A DNA stretch of 64,000 nt from Clusia tigrina (lineage: Eukaryota > Arthropoda > Insecta > Diptera > Clusiidae). A program made the translations under genes and the position numbers. The DNA lies in NCBI GenBank assembly GCA_920105625.2, contig OV050030.1:76361900-76425899 (forward strand), written 5' to 3'. Positions 33,857 through 46,309 of the stretch are shown piece after piece (the first letter of the stretch is position 1; the number at the start of each line of letters is the position of its first letter). The notes beneath the pieces were generated by a model, which saw only the letters and a list, made by a program, of their open reading frames with translations, had not been told where the DNA came from and did not search any database.

Positions 33857-36800
33857 TAACCCTTACAATTGGCAATAAGAAAGTTAAATGTCTCATAGAT
33901 ACCGGATTTGATACCAGCATAATAAAACCAAATTTTTTAGAAAATTCATTCCCCACACAAAAACTTACTACACCCCTTTGGTACCGAACAATAAATGGAA
34001 TTAATCAAGTGACACATAAAATAATTACCCCTATACCTAGAGGATTCAATTTCTCGGGCACCTTCTCTTGGAAGGTGATTGATTTTGATAACATAAATTA
34101 TTCCGCTATAATAGGTCAAAATTTTCTCATCCCTCTTAAAGCTAAGATTGATTTAGAGAAAAATTTAATTACCATTTTAGAAAATACCCTACATTTTGGA
34201 AGTTTCACACCATACAATAGCCAGGAAATATGTGCACTTGAATACAGCGATATGCTAAATTTAGATTTAGAGCATTTAAACTCTGAAGAAAGCCAATTGA
34301 TTAAAAATTTATTACGAGAATTTAATAAATTATTTTATAAAGAAGGAGATAAACTCTCCGCCACCCAGGAAATTAGACACAAAATAATAACTACGACGGA
34401 CCAACCTATATATTCCAAAATTTACCGAGTACCACAAATACACGAACAAGAAATTAAAAAACAAGTAAGAGAAATGTTGAAACAAAACATAATTAAAGAA
34501 AGTAATTCACCGTATAATAGTCCTTTGTGGGTAGTGCCAAAGAAGATAGACAATTCCGGCGTTCAAAAATGGCGAGTTGTGATCGATTATAGAAAATTGA
34601 ATGAAATCACTATAAACGATAAATTCCCAATTCCTAATATGGATGGAATCCTCGACAAGTTAGGCAAAGCTCAATATTTTTCTTTTATTGATCTTGCTAA
34701 AGGATTCCACCAGATCTTGATGAAAAAAAATGATATGGAAAAAACCGCTTTTTCCACCCCTTTTGGGCATTATGAATTTATAAGAATGACATTTGGGCTT
34801 AAGAACGCCCCGTCAACCTTCCAGAGACTCATGAATTCCGTGCTTCGTAATTACATAAATAAAATATGTGTGGTCTATTTGGACGACATCTTGATATTTA
34901 GCACATCGTTATCCGAGCATATAGGGAACATGCGAAAAATTTTTCAAAAACTAAGGGAAGTGCGACCTAAAATCCAAATTAACAAATGCAATTTCTTAAA
35001 AAAAGAAACTGAATTTTTAGGGCATGTACTTACACCTGAAGGTATAAGGCCAAACCCAAACAAGGTTGTGGTGATTCAAAAATTAAAGCTCCCGTCAACA
35101 CAAAAGCAAATTAAATCACTTTTAGGCATCACAGGTTTCTACAGAAAATGTATTAAAGACTATTCCAAAATAGCATATCCTATGGTAACGTATTTCAAAA
35201 AAAATGCAAAGGTCAACATAAGAGACCCAAACTACATAGTTGCTTTTGAGAAACTGAAGGACATTATAACATATCCTCCTATTTTGAGGTACCCTAACTT
35301 CAATAAACGTTTTAAGCTTACTACCGACGCCAGCAATTTTGCAATTGGTGCAGTTTTATCCCAAGACGGCCATCCAATTTCGTTTGCGTCGCGAACTTTA
35401 AACAACCATGAACAAAATTACTCTACCATCGAAAGCGATAGTTGAGCAGTGAAATACTATAGGCATTATATTTTTGGAAGAGAGTTCGATCTGCAAACGG
35501 ATCATTAACCACTTAAGTGGTTGCAAGCAAAGAATTCAGGCAAAGATATAAACCCAAGACTGCAACGATGGTTAGTAGAGTTAGGGGAATATGATGCAAA
35601 AATCGACTATATTAAAGGCAAGCAAAATAAAATAGCTGATTTTCTAAGCCGAATCAATTGCGATACTTGCGAAATAAACAGAATCGAAACTAATAGCTCA
35701 AAAAACTATTCAGTACCCTTTTCTGAAGATGAAGAAAAACCTGAAAAAATTACAAGGGCAGCTATACACCGTGAACCTAACAGTCCTAAAAAACCAATAG
35801 AATCAAATCAAATTCTAAAAACTAACGCAATAGATTTCGACAATATGGGAATCACCTTAAATGAAATACTTATGATTAAAAATTTAAATGTTGGAGAGCA
35901 TGAGGAGCAGTCAGCAGCTTCCATGGCAGTTCAAACTGACCATTCTCAAGAAGAAAACTCAAACGAAATTGTAAGCATTAATAACCATGGCGAACCAGCA
36001 GAGGGCGAAACTGTGCATTCACAAGCTGAGAACTTTAACGACCATTTCCCTATTCTCGACACAATTGCAAACCGTTTTAAGATCCAATTAATTTTAGTAG
36101 AAAGTAAGGAAGTTGAGATGACAACTATTTTCAATAACAAAAGAATTTTTATCGATAAACAAGACCTTTATTCTAAAAATGTTATCAATATAGTCCGAAG
36201 ACATATTGATAAGAAAAAAGTTGCGATATTTTCCGAGCTCAATGATCATAAATTCCATAAATTACAACGAATTTTATTGGATACATACCCAAGTGCAGAA
36301 AGGATATCTTTTGTGAAATGTAATTATATTGCCAAGGATATTCAAGATGAAGATGAACTAAATAAACAGATATCACTTTTCCATAAACACGAAGTATGTC
36401 ATGCAGGAATTATGCCAACCTATGAGGGTATAAAACATAAAGTTTACCACCCACAAATAAAAACTAAATTACATGAAATTATTAACAATTGCGACATATG
36501 TTCCGGAGGAAAATATGACCGCAATCCAATCAAAAACAAATACCATTTCACAGAAACGCCAACCACACTAAATGAAATTGTCCATGTGGATACTTATGTT
36601 AATAGTAAGCAAGCATTCATAATTTTCATTGACAAATTCTCAAAACATGCTGTCTGTTTTCATCTACCTGATAGAAATAATCAGACCATTATAAGTAAAA
36701 TAAATGATTTTTTAGCAATAAAAGGACCTATTAAAAAATTTGTCTTTGATAACGAATTCAATTCCAAAAATGTAAAAGATTTCTTAACACAAGAAAGAAT

Positions 36801-37296
36801 CGAATTTCATGCCACAAAACCAAAAAGTCATACAGGAAATTCGGATATTGAACGCCTAAAAAATACTTTAACGGAAAAAAATAGGACGCTTAATCTCGAA
36901 GAAAAACTCCCAATAGGTACCCAAATGACGAAAGCCATACAATTTTACAATAACACAGTTCACAACACTATCAAATGTACTCCATTTGACATAATAAATG
37001 GAACAATAGATCATGAACTTATCAGAAGAATAATAGAAAGTAGAAAAAAGCAGACTATTCAAAAACTGAACCGCAATAGGCAATTTTACCAAGAAAAAAG
37101 AGAAACAGGGTTTATAAAGAACTACAAAAGTTTAAGGCACAAAGAAGAACCAAAATTTATAAAACGTAATTTAGAAAATATCCATTCAACAAATATAAAA
37201 AGACCCTCTAAATTTGCAGGTGCTGGTATTCACAATTATGTTGATGATGCACATGACCAAAACACAGGGAATACTTCAAATCAGCCCAATTATTGA
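33847..37296 (+). pseudogene. pol: E1 Pol: protease, RT, RNase H, integrase; two in-frame stops
   Basis: The protease has VKCLIDTGFDTSIIKP near 33884. RT has WRVVIDYRKLNEIT, FGLKNAPSTFQRLMN and the catalytic VYLDDILIF near 34876. RNase H starts LTTDASNFAIGAVLSQ and is hit by a TGA at 35443-35445, beside a small deletion, and by TAA at 35506-35508, where the family has TDH followed by Gln or Arg. Integrase has the His/Cys zinc site (HKHEVCHAG, NNCDICSGG) and a D-D-E core at VHVDTYV, VFDNEFNS and SDIERLKNTL. Outside the two stops the frame is continuous from 33847 to 37296. As it stands Pol would end in RNase H. Confidence 0.9.
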
Positions 37297-37309
37297 AGAG
37301 TCGGGTTAT

Positions 37310-38625
37310 GCACAAATCAAATTGCGAAAAGTCGAAATAGTTAACCTACAACTACAATTCTACTTGTAATTGACACTATAGAACTAAACAACATTGTGAA
37401 CCAAATCGAAAACAATATAACAACAAATAATTATTGAAGTTGAAATAAAAACTATAAAATCAAAACTTAAATCAATTACTCCGTTAGAACATAGAAACAA
37501 AAGGGGATTGTTTAACTTCATGCCTACAAATGGGTAGCCGGGGTAATGGACGACGATGACCGACAAGAATTCATCCAACATCTCGACGTTATCGACAAAA
37601 ACAGTCATAATGCTATAGATACAGTCAACAAACAAATTTATATAAAATAAATACACACTTCAACGAGTCAATCCAAATACTAAAGTCAGCAAACATAAAA
37701 AATACTATAGACGAACTAAAGAAAAGACACAATGAAATTATACGACGACTTTTGTATGCTGACCAAATGTTTAAACTGACTTACCTAAAAAGAAAAATTC
37801 AACACATACAGGACAACATAGCATCCGCTAAGAACCACATTTTACAACCTAGTATACTGACTTTTGACATAGACTTCTTTAAATTAAGACTTATGAAAAT
37901 CGACGTTTTAAATTACAAAGAAGGCCTAGTTATTCTTGCAATAAAAGTACCAACAGATCTTATGGAAGTAGACCTAAATCTAATAACCCCTTTGCCATCT
38001 AGCAAACACTTTCAAATAGAAGAGGCTAACGAATTTACCATAAAAATTGAAAATACTTTTTGTATCTACGAGGAAAATGTAATGCTAAAAAACCTAAAAC
38101 GAAGCAAAAATTGTGTTTTTAGAAACAAATGCCAATTAATTTTTGACAATAAAACAAAAATAGACAAATTGATGAATCGTTGTAAAAAATTCTGTAGATA
38201 TTAAAATTGTAAACAAATGTGACCAACGAAATTTGACAATTGACGGAAACTATTTAATAAGTTTCGCTAATTGCGAAATTGAAATTGATCATGAAAAATT
38301 TTTTAATCAAAAAGAAATAATGAACGATAAATTTTTCTACCCTGTTAACAAATTAAATCAGTCATATGAAAATGAACCACATTTTAAGAAAATAGCAATT
38401 GAAAATTTCAAGAACAACGAAGCTATCGAAGAATTAATTTTCCATAAAAATATTTCCTATGGAATAAACGCAACCTTTTTATTCTTAGTTGTCATGATAA
38501 TTCTAATTGTAATATATATTTTCAAAAAAAGAAACAGTCAAATTAAAATAGTCAATAAAACGAAAAAACATACTTTTGAAGAAATCGAACTCAAGACTAT
38601 TAAAGACAAATATCTCTTGAAGTAA
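37310..38625 (+). pseudogene. E1 env-like remnant in several frames
   Basis: After pol, frame pieces follow: an eroded N-terminal half with many stops (37310-37750), one open piece at 37752-38204 and another at 38233-38625. A basic cleavage-like site of form RxKR is at about 37493-37504, followed by GLFNF as in insect errantivirus envelope proteins. The last piece holds one hydrophobic span (LFLVVMIILIVIYIF near 38481) and a short Lys-rich tail, fitting a C-terminal membrane anchor. Env of this group lets some errantiviruses pass between cells. The breaks mean this copy makes no such protein. Confidence 0.8.
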
Positions 38626-38849
38626 AAATTAAATTGAATTCTTAATAATTATTGTTTAACTAGTAAGTTAAAGAAATTTTGTTTTCAAATTTAATAATTG
38701 TACTACTATTATATTTTTGTTTAAGTAATTTTTTTTAGTAAGAATAAATTGTTTGATGTTAATTTGTATGATACTCGTTCTCAAACTTAAAAAGCCAATC
38801 GGGATTTAAATTAAAAAAATATATGACGACTCAGGAGAGTCTTTTGTCT

Positions 38850-38860
38850 AAGGGGTGAGA
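38850..38860 (+). other. E1 polypurine tract
   Basis: AAGGGGTGAGA lies directly before the 3' LTR start AGTTAC. It would prime plus-strand DNA synthesis. Confidence 0.75.
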
Positions 38861-39242
38861 AGTTACCCTTGACCCTTTTTCCGCTAAAATCATTTCATTA
38901 AGCTTATTTCCACAGAAAAATATTTTCAACGGAAACGCTGAAAATATTTTCCCACACAATTAATTTAGTGTATACTTTATGCACCTTTCATTTTCGCTGA
39001 TAAAGCATATTTCTCACACAAACTCATTGTAGTATATGTTTTATGCACCTTACATTTTTGCTGATAAAGCATATCAAGGCATTTTAGAATTGAGGAACGA
39101 GGTAGCTTAAGATATTTTAAGTCAGTTTTAAGATTCACGACAACTGTTAAAGTCGTAAAATTTGCAACAAAATAAATAAACGTTAAACATTCTAAAGAAT
39201 TGTGTTTTATTTTTCTTGTCAAAAGTCATTAAAAACCTAATT
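38861..39242 (+). repeat. E1 3' LTR
   Basis: It is 382 bp from AGTTACCCTTGACCC to CCTAATT, then the target copy CGCG. It is alike to 32101-32495 over nearly all its length, lacking the block GTTCCAGACGCAACCC-like near the start and with a few substitutions around 39053 and 39076. Confidence 0.92.
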
Positions 39243-42200
39243 CGCGCGCCATGATCCACTCATTGGGTGGAAATCTATCATCCTTTACGATAACAAAATC
39301 ATTCAGCTGCAGGTTCGGTTTACGCTGACTCCATTTTGGCCGTGTTTGAAGGTGGGACAACCAGTCTGATGTCCACTGCTTCCAGAATTGCTGTAGCATT
39401 CGTTGTGTTTGAATGAACTGTTGGCTTAGCGATACGTTAGCAGCTGGTGCTGCTGCCGGTGCTGAAAGCAATGAGGCTCCCACGAGGAAATGCCCGGGCG
39501 TAAGCACCTTTAAGTCCTCCGGATCTGACGTTAAAGGACATAGAAGCCTGGAGTTTAAACATGACTCGATGCGCACAAGAAGAGTTGAGAGAGCTTCGTA
39601 AGTGAGTCGTGTACCACTGGTTACTCGTTTTAGATGGTATTTAACGGATTTCACATTGGCTTCCCACAAACCACCAAAGTTGGGTGCGCGGAAGGGTTGA
39701 AGTGCCATTGAATTCCTTGGATTGCCAATTTCGGCACGATTTCTTGTTCTACTGCCTCAGCGAATTCACGTTGACTTGCTTGTAGTACCTTTTCTGCGCC
39801 TATAAAATTTGTTCCGCAATTGCTATAAATGTCCCGGCAGATTCCTCGACGTCCGATGAACCTTTAAAGAGCCCACAAAAAGTTTTCCGTTGACATTCCT
39901 GTAACAGCTTCCAGATTAACGCACTTGGTCGCTAAACAAAGAAAGACAGCGATGTAACCTTTGTAGGTCGAGTTCCCAAGGAATCTCGAAGATTTTATTT
40001 CAATTGCGCCTGTGTAATCGACACCAGTCGCTAGGAACGGACGCTGTGGTGGATTAACTCGATGGAATGGGAGGTCCCCCATAAGTTGATACGCAACTTC
40101 TGGTTTGTTGCGAAAGCATTTGATACATTTTCGAAGATGTTGTTGAACAGCACGCTTTGCATTAATAATCCAAACTGTTGCCGTAAGTATGATAAGGTTA
40201 ATTTGGCACCGCCATGTAATGTTGTTGCATGTGCATTGTCAATTACCAGCGTAGTCAAATGGTGACTGTTCGGCAAGATTATTCGGTGTTTATGATCAAA
40301 TGATAGATTTGAACGTTGAATTCGGCCACCCACTCTCAGAGTTTGTTGGTCGTCAAGAAAGGGGTTTAAGTTTGTCAATTTACTGCCGTTTGGTAGTGGT
40401 CTATCATTTCCAACGCAGTAAATTTCTTTGGAAAATGCTTCCTGTTGCACCAGAGCGACTATTTTCATTAAGCTCCGCTTTAACTCTGTTGTAATAAGAT
40501 GCCCACATCGACGGGACCGACCTTGGGTACGGCTATTGTGAGCGAAACGAAAAATGTAGGAGCAGACGCATAACGTTTGATTCAGCGAAGAGTATTTGAA
40601 AATTGCAGAGTTTTGGCAAATTAAAACGTGTACTTGCAACTACTTGGGTTTGATTTCAGCTGTTTCTTCATTGACAAGTCATTTTTTAGCGTATAATCTT
40701 GGCCAATCTTTTTCTGACTGCAACAACCACCCTGGACCATTCCACCATAGTTTAAATGTTGATAAAGTCGTTGGTGTTAGCCCACGTGTGGCACAGTCGG
40801 CGGGATTTTGAAGTGTGTCAACATGAATCCACTGTGACGGAGACGATGCTCGTAAAATTTTACCAATGCGCCACCCATGTCTGCCATCGGCTCAGGTCGC
40901 CATTTACCTAGTATAATACAATAGTTGCATCTGTCCAATAGTATATGTCTAAATTCGCGTTGGGTACTGGCAATGATTGATTGGTCCAATCAATTAATTC
41001 GGTTGCTAGAACTGCTCCACACAACTCTACTTTTTGCGATTAGTAGATTTGTGAACATTCTACCATCAGTGCATTTTACGCATAGATAAACGCATGCTGC
41101 GTACGCAGGCGAGGAGCCATCGCAAAAGGCGTCAAGTTGTAGAGATTCCACGGATATTGGTTCGTATTGCAGCCATCTTGGCACCGTGATGCAATGCAGC
41201 GTCGATGATGCCTTTAGAAACTGTTGCCATCGCTCATTCAAATCCGGAGGTAACAACTCATCCCATCCTAAAGATGTGCACGTCTGGTCGTAGCGCTGTA
41301 CTTTTTGGGACCACGCTGATTTGATGATAATTTTGGCTGCTACCACGACTGGTGCAATAAATCCAAGTGGATCCAAGAGACGAGCTATAGTCGATAGCAT
41401 TGACCGTTTTGTAGCTGAAAAATCAATTTCGAAGTTAATCTTAAATTTGAAAACATCTTTATTGGGCAGCCAGCTTAAACCGAGCGTTTTTACAGTACCA
41501 CTACTATTCAATTCTAAAAGATTGCTATTACACATATGTTCGGTTAGGATACCATCGAGCAACGCAGATGAATTACTGCTCCATTTCCGAAGCTCCATGC
41601 CTGCTGAACGTAGAGCTAGTGTTACTTGTTTTCGAATTGCTGTAGCTGCCTCAATCGAGTAACTACCAGAGAGTACGTCGTCTACATAAATTTCACTTTT
41701 GAGAACAGGTGCAGCAAGTGGATACGACGTCCTTTCGTCTTCGGCGAGTTGATGAACTCGTATTGCTGTATAGGGAGCTGATGCCGTTCCGAATGTAACT
41801 GTGGAAGACAGTATTCTTTGATTTCGTTTATTTCATTCCGCCATAATATACGTTGATATTGGCAGTCATCGATATGCATATCTATGCACCGATACATTTT
41901 TTGTATATCGGCGGTGAATGCCAGTTTATGTTTCCTCCAATTCAAGACAACTGCTGGCAAATTATTCTGCAGACCCGGCCCTATACACAATACGTCGTTA
42001 AGCGATTTTCCGTTGGTTGTTTTGCAAGACGCGTTAAATACTATACTGAATTTTGTTGTTAGGCTGTCTTCTTTAAGCACAGCGTGATGCGGTAAAATAC
42101 ATGAGGTGGCGTTTGGTTTATCTGCCAAGGTTTTGATACAATCTTCGGCCTCCGTTGTCCTTGCAGGAGTGATTTGATTGAGGGAAAAATATTCATGAAT

Positions 42201-43000
42201 TCCATCCTCGTAGCGGGTGCGTAAATCTTCGTTATGCTGGAGTTTTCGCTCTAAATAATAAAATCGATTTAATGCAATTTGTTTGGGCCTACCAAGTGTT
42301 TGAGATTCGTCAAATAAACCTTTTAATGGAAGTCTCACTAAATACTTCCCATTTGGTTGACGCACATGCGTTTGTTGAAAATGTGTCTCACACCATGACC
42401 CTTCGGCAGTGAGAGATCGCTCGATGGGTACTTGAACGAGTTCATAAAATCGTTGAACAAGTGACTCTAATTCAAGTGTGGTGTGATTGCAAATAATTCT
42501 GGCAGAATTATTTGTCATGGGTGTAGTATTGCCGGACAAGTTCCATCCAAAATGTGTGTTTTGGGCAACAGGTTCGTCAAACCTTCCAATACGTGTATCT
42601 GGCAATAAAATGTGGGCATACATGTCTGCCCCTATGAGTAAATCTACTTGGCGAGCCTGATAGTAATTGGGATCTGCCAGCTGCAGTCATTGAAAGTGTG
42701 ACCACTGTTGTGGCTCAATAGTTTGACTTGGCAGTTTGGTGGTGAGCGCATTTAAAACGAAGGCGGTGTCGATTACCACATTAAATGTAGGGTTCACACA
42801 TGAGTGCATGCTGAAGCTGACCGTGTACTTGCATCGATGCGCGGCGTTGCTGCCCACACCTAATATATCTGCCGAAGTACGGTTATGTGTTAAACCAATG
42901 GTTTGAACTGCGCGCTCCGAAATGATTGTGCATTAGTCTAAGAGAGCGCGCACTACTATTTCCTGGCCGGAGACGTTATTCGCAAGCGAGACAAGAGCAG
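39243..43000 (-). pseudogene. BEL-C Pol: protease, RT, RNase H, integrase, DUF5641-type end
   Basis: On the minus strand, the protease active site is damaged: the LDQGSE of copy A is a stop here (42937-42939). RT begins at 42623 (GADMYAHILLPDTRIG just above) and includes KLAFTADIQKMYRCID; a frameshift near 41803 falls before the FGTASAP motif. RNase H follows at 41598-40990 (LDAFCDGSSPAYAACVY). Integrase has HATTLHGGAK, GVDYTGAI and FGGLWEANVKSVK; the expected SDxGTNF reads SNCGTNF, so the second catalytic Asp appears to be Asn. The end has LTPGHFLVGASLL and LQLNDFVIVKDDRFPPNEW, then E1 interrupts; the last codons lie at 32100-32031. At least six frame breaks. Confidence 0.83.
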
Positions 43001-44194
43001 TTGCTAATAGCACTCTACGAGGAGCATACTCGGTCGAAATTGCTGAATGTAGTTGAGCAGTATGCGTTGACATTGAAGATACAGGCATTTGATGAGCCGT
43101 TATATGGTTTGCGTCGCCACATAGGTAACAAGAGTTAGAATATTTAGGTTGTGCAACGACGTGAAAGCTGCTCTTATTTTGACTAAATCCTCTAGCGTTT
43201 CGATTGTGGCGTTTGTTCCCTGATGCATGGTCGTAAAGCTGCTATTTTGTGGGACTAAATGCATGGCGCTTGATATATTTCTGTTTTCAATTACATTGAT
43301 AGTGACGAGACGATTATTTAAAAATGTTTCAATGGCTTCGAATGTCGGAATGCTGGTGTCACTACCTAAGTGATGCTCCCACGCTTGATGCGTATCCTTA
43401 TCAGACAATACGCAATCCAATGGTTGCACTCGGATACCGCAATCTTCAGACGCTTGAATTCATTTATGCAGACATTGGCAATATTTAATAACGATTTGAT
43501 GTCTTCGGAGCGCTCTGTATTCAGTGTAGGCATACCTACTGAATAAGCTATTCATGTGATGAATGAAAAGCAAACGTGGGTTATCGTAACTCTTAACAAT
43601 TAATTCCCAAGCTGTCGTGTAATTAATTTCCGTTAAAGCCATTTGTTGAACATGGCAATCGTTATCTAAGGGCAGTGCCTTGTTCAAAAAATGAAATTTT
43701 TGAATCGCATTTAGATCGGTTCTTTTATGAATTAGGCGGACAAATGCGTCATTAAAAGCCGGCCATTTGACATATTTATATATATAATTATTTTGCAACG
43801 GCAGTTTGGGCAATTCAATGGATGATGTAGGATGGGAAGCTACCGAATAATTTGTTGTAGACGACTCCAAGGAAGTGGATGCTAGTGTTTCGCATACATC
43901 CAAAAGTATACACCGAATGTCAAAGTAATGCTCTTCAAATTTCGAAGCGATTTTATCAGTGAAATATTTCAGCTTCTGATCCGCGTCATGATACACGAGA
44001 AGTTTGTGAGTCTCATTAAATTCCTTATTGATGAATTCAATCCTTTCAAGACGAACCTGACAATATGATTTTGTTTTTCTCGCGGTGGCATCTTTCTTTA
44101 AATTTTTAGAAATTTGCTTGATGGCTTCGATACGATCTGCTTGAAGTGTAGCTAAAGCGTCCACATCTGCTTGGCTCTCATTACCTTTGTCCAT
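43000..44194 (-). pseudogene. BEL-C Gag, frameshifted, zinc knuckles deleted
   Basis: The minus-strand ATG at 44194 gives MDKGNESQADVDALATLQ. The DUF1759-type part continues to 43460 with AWELIVKSYDNPRL, the segment BEL-A lacks. A frameshift near 43520 moves to another frame (TFEAIETFLNNRLVTINVI). The Cys/His array is cut after CYLCGDA-like text: the sequence passes straight to the region before protease (ITAHQMPV-like, about 43100-43060), so two of the three knuckles of copy A are missing. Copies A and C therefore carry different, complementary deletions. Confidence 0.8.
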
Positions 44195-44519
44195 GTTGTC
44201 TATTGCCCTTTCTAACCGATATACCCCACTCAATATATGTAGCGTTTTTTGTTGTTGTTTTGTTTAGAGAATAATTAAGTTTACAATATAGCACTAGCAC
44301 ACTTACCTCGTAGAGCTGAACGGTCGACCGGTTTCTTCTATTCGGAGTTGTTGCTCGTCGTGTTCAGTGCATTATTTGTTGTTGTTTTTTTGCAATATGT
44401 TGCTACCGCTTTTCTTAATTCTCCTTTGATTGCTGCAATTACCCGCTTCTTTTGGTGCCTTTGATTTCACCTTTGAGCACTGAAGTGGTGTTGTTCATTT
44501 ATATATATTATGTGTATAG

Positions 44520-44538
44520 AGTATATGTATATATAAAT

Positions 44539-44610
<72 letters not shown>
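44520..44610. repeat. (TA)n array inside BEL-C
   Basis: About 90 bp of TA with two AAATA interruptions near the left. It lies between the leader and the LTR-like repeat, as in BEL-B. Confidence 0.92.
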
Positions 44611-44612
<2 letters not shown>

Positions 44613-45228
44613 ATTTAGATTTGTAAATTTGTAGTCACTCTTTTTGTTTTATTCGACTTTATTTTAAATTATATGAGTAAACTAGAGTTTATTAGTTTCA
44701 AGTTCTCCCCATGATCCACCATAAATATGTTGCAAAATGCACTGTAATGGGGTTATTTGTTCTTTTTTCACTAGTTTATGGTTATAAAATAAAACAATTC
44801 AAATGGACAAACTGGGTTAAGTAACAATATATATTTAAATATTCGAAGAGTAAACTGTATAAACTGCACAACCGAACTTCTTGATTGTTAATGACTCTCT
44901 TCCATTTTACTTCGTCTTCGAGAGCATCGTGTCCATGTCGGTGCGTTGTCATCTCTATCTCTGTCTCTCTCTTCTTTTTCGAAACCGTACATACCGCCCC
45001 CATGCTGGGAACCAGAATGATGACGAAATCAGGAATAGTGTGCTCAATTTCCTTTAGCGAAGATCATATCAAACGTAACTTGTGCAACGGGACCAAAAGT
45101 CGTTGGGAAAGGATAATGAAGTAAAGTATGCTAAGTGCTATTTGATGTTTGAGTTATAAGTAAGGTTAATTTTCTTGAGTGTATGAGGAAATCGGTAGAA
45201 GACAGAGCTTTGTTATTGACCGTTTATA
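44611..45228 (-). repeat. BEL-C 5' LTR-like repeat
   Basis: It is the partner of 31410-32030. Both copies contain ACTGCACAACCGAACTTC and CCGTACATACCGCCCCCATG. At 45228 similarity stops and unassigned AT-rich DNA begins. No target duplication could be paired with the other end. Confidence 0.75.
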
Positions 45229-45676
45229 TACACAATATGCTCATTAAAAAATTCTTTTATATCATATTATACTGCTTCCTATAACTTAAAATTTAAAAAA
45301 ATATTACAGAATTATTAATAACTTATAATGAACAAAATATTCAGTACTTTGACAAAGCATGTCCCACAATCAAAACATACGAGTACATACGTGTGTACGA
45401 GTATATCAATACATTAAGAAGCAACGAATGACCCAACATACATCGCCTTAATAAACAACGGAGCAGCCCACTGTACCGTGGAAGATTTAAAAAAAAAAAA
45501 TTGACCCGTTTTCCTACCAGAATGACACTGTTTAATTTACATATTCTGAAATTTCTAATAATCTCTACTTGCAGTAAAACAACCAACACAATAGAAGGAA
45601 ACTAACATACATCCCTCATCCGCTACATGTTGTCGCTCCGGCCCAATCGCAATCCTTGTCGCCGTCGCTCTATTCC
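45229..45676. other. AT-rich stretch, perhaps the 3' end of a gypsy-like element
   Basis: No coding frame can be supported. Because a polypurine tract and LTR follow at 45677, this may be the eroded tail of an LTR element (env or 3' UTR), but no motif confirms it. Confidence 0.35.
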
Positions 45677-46151
45677 AAGGGGGGAGGAGTTACGAACGCA
45701 ACCACTTAACCCAACAACAAGAAGTACAACATACTAAGGAAGTACAACACGCCATCGAACAAACAACATCATCAAATTCCAATAATTGAACAGACGCAAA
45801 TTCAAATTCTTATTAAGACTATTATATAAGTTATATTATATTTCAACTCTTATGAAAATCTTCAAATTCATGTTGACTAGAATTCCCATGAAAATGATCC
45901 AATCATGTTGTGTTTAGTTCTTATGAAAATCTTCAAATTCATGTTGACTTGCATTCCCATGAAAATCATCCAATCATGTTGAATTCAATTCTGATGAAAA
46001 TCGTCAACTGCATGCTTGCTTCGTTTCTTATGAAATTCATTGCTAAAGTAGCGATAATTTAAAATGTAAATACTTGTAAATTAAATTTTGAATTCATTAT
46101 TAAACGAATTGTAAATTTGAATGTTGTTACTCGCATTTCCAATACGTAACT
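45677..46151 (+). mobile_element. Polypurine tract and 3' LTR of a gypsy-type element
   Basis: AAGGGGGGAGG (45677-45687) is followed by a 464-bp unit starting AGTTACGAACG and ending ATACGTAACT, with AGTTACG/CGTAACT inverted ends, then CGCG. The start is like the LTRs at 8327 and 32101. Inside, a 71-bp unit (CTTATGAAAATCTTCAAATT and on) is repeated at 45849, 45920 and, diverged, 45991. The internal region on its left is not recognisable, so it is a truncated 3' end. Confidence 0.72.
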
Positions 46152-46309
46152 CGCGCACCATTCACATTTTCTTTTTAGTTTTCTTATTAGTTTATCAAAC
46201 TTTGTTTGTTTACAAAACTAATACCTCAATAAAAGCTACGAATAAGAGGCAATGTCAAAACCAAAACAAGAAGAAGAGCAATTTTCCGTTGCGACTACCT
46301 TTTAGGTGT

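Larger units (their letters stand above)
32101..39242 (+). mobile_element. E1: near-complete errantivirus-type gypsy element, plus strand
   Basis: The order is 5' LTR (395 bp), primer site of tRNA-Ser type, gag, pol, env remnant, polypurine tract and 3' LTR (382 bp), with CGCG at 32097-32100 and 39243-39246. LTRs start AGTTAC and end AATT, as in the 17.6/297 group of errantiviruses. The target CGCGCG in BEL-C agrees with the alternating purine/pyrimidine preference known for this group. Gag is open; pol has two stops; env is in pieces. The two LTRs differ by a 14-nt block near the start and a handful of other changes. Confidence 0.92.
32031..45228 (-). mobile_element. BEL-C: BEL/Pao element, minus strand, split by errantivirus E1
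   Basis: From 45228 downwards: LTR-like repeat, TA array, leader, Gag, protease, RT, RNase H, integrase and a DUF5641-type end. The last part of pol is split: it breaks at 39243, E1 occupies 32101-39242, and the remaining codons plus the 3' LTR-like repeat lie below 32101. The frame across E1 closes exactly after removal of one CGCG. This is the only BEL copy with all pol domains represented, though each has lesions. It lacks the Gag zinc knuckles that BEL-A keeps. Confidence 0.86.

Noticed and set aside
37384..37656. Minus-strand hydrophobic frame in the env region
   Set aside because: It is antisense to decayed env sequence and has no recognisable domain.
45841..46040. 71-bp repeats considered as a CRISPR-like array
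   Set aside because: There are only two good units plus a partial one, with no conserved repeat/variable spacer pattern, in an insect TE context.
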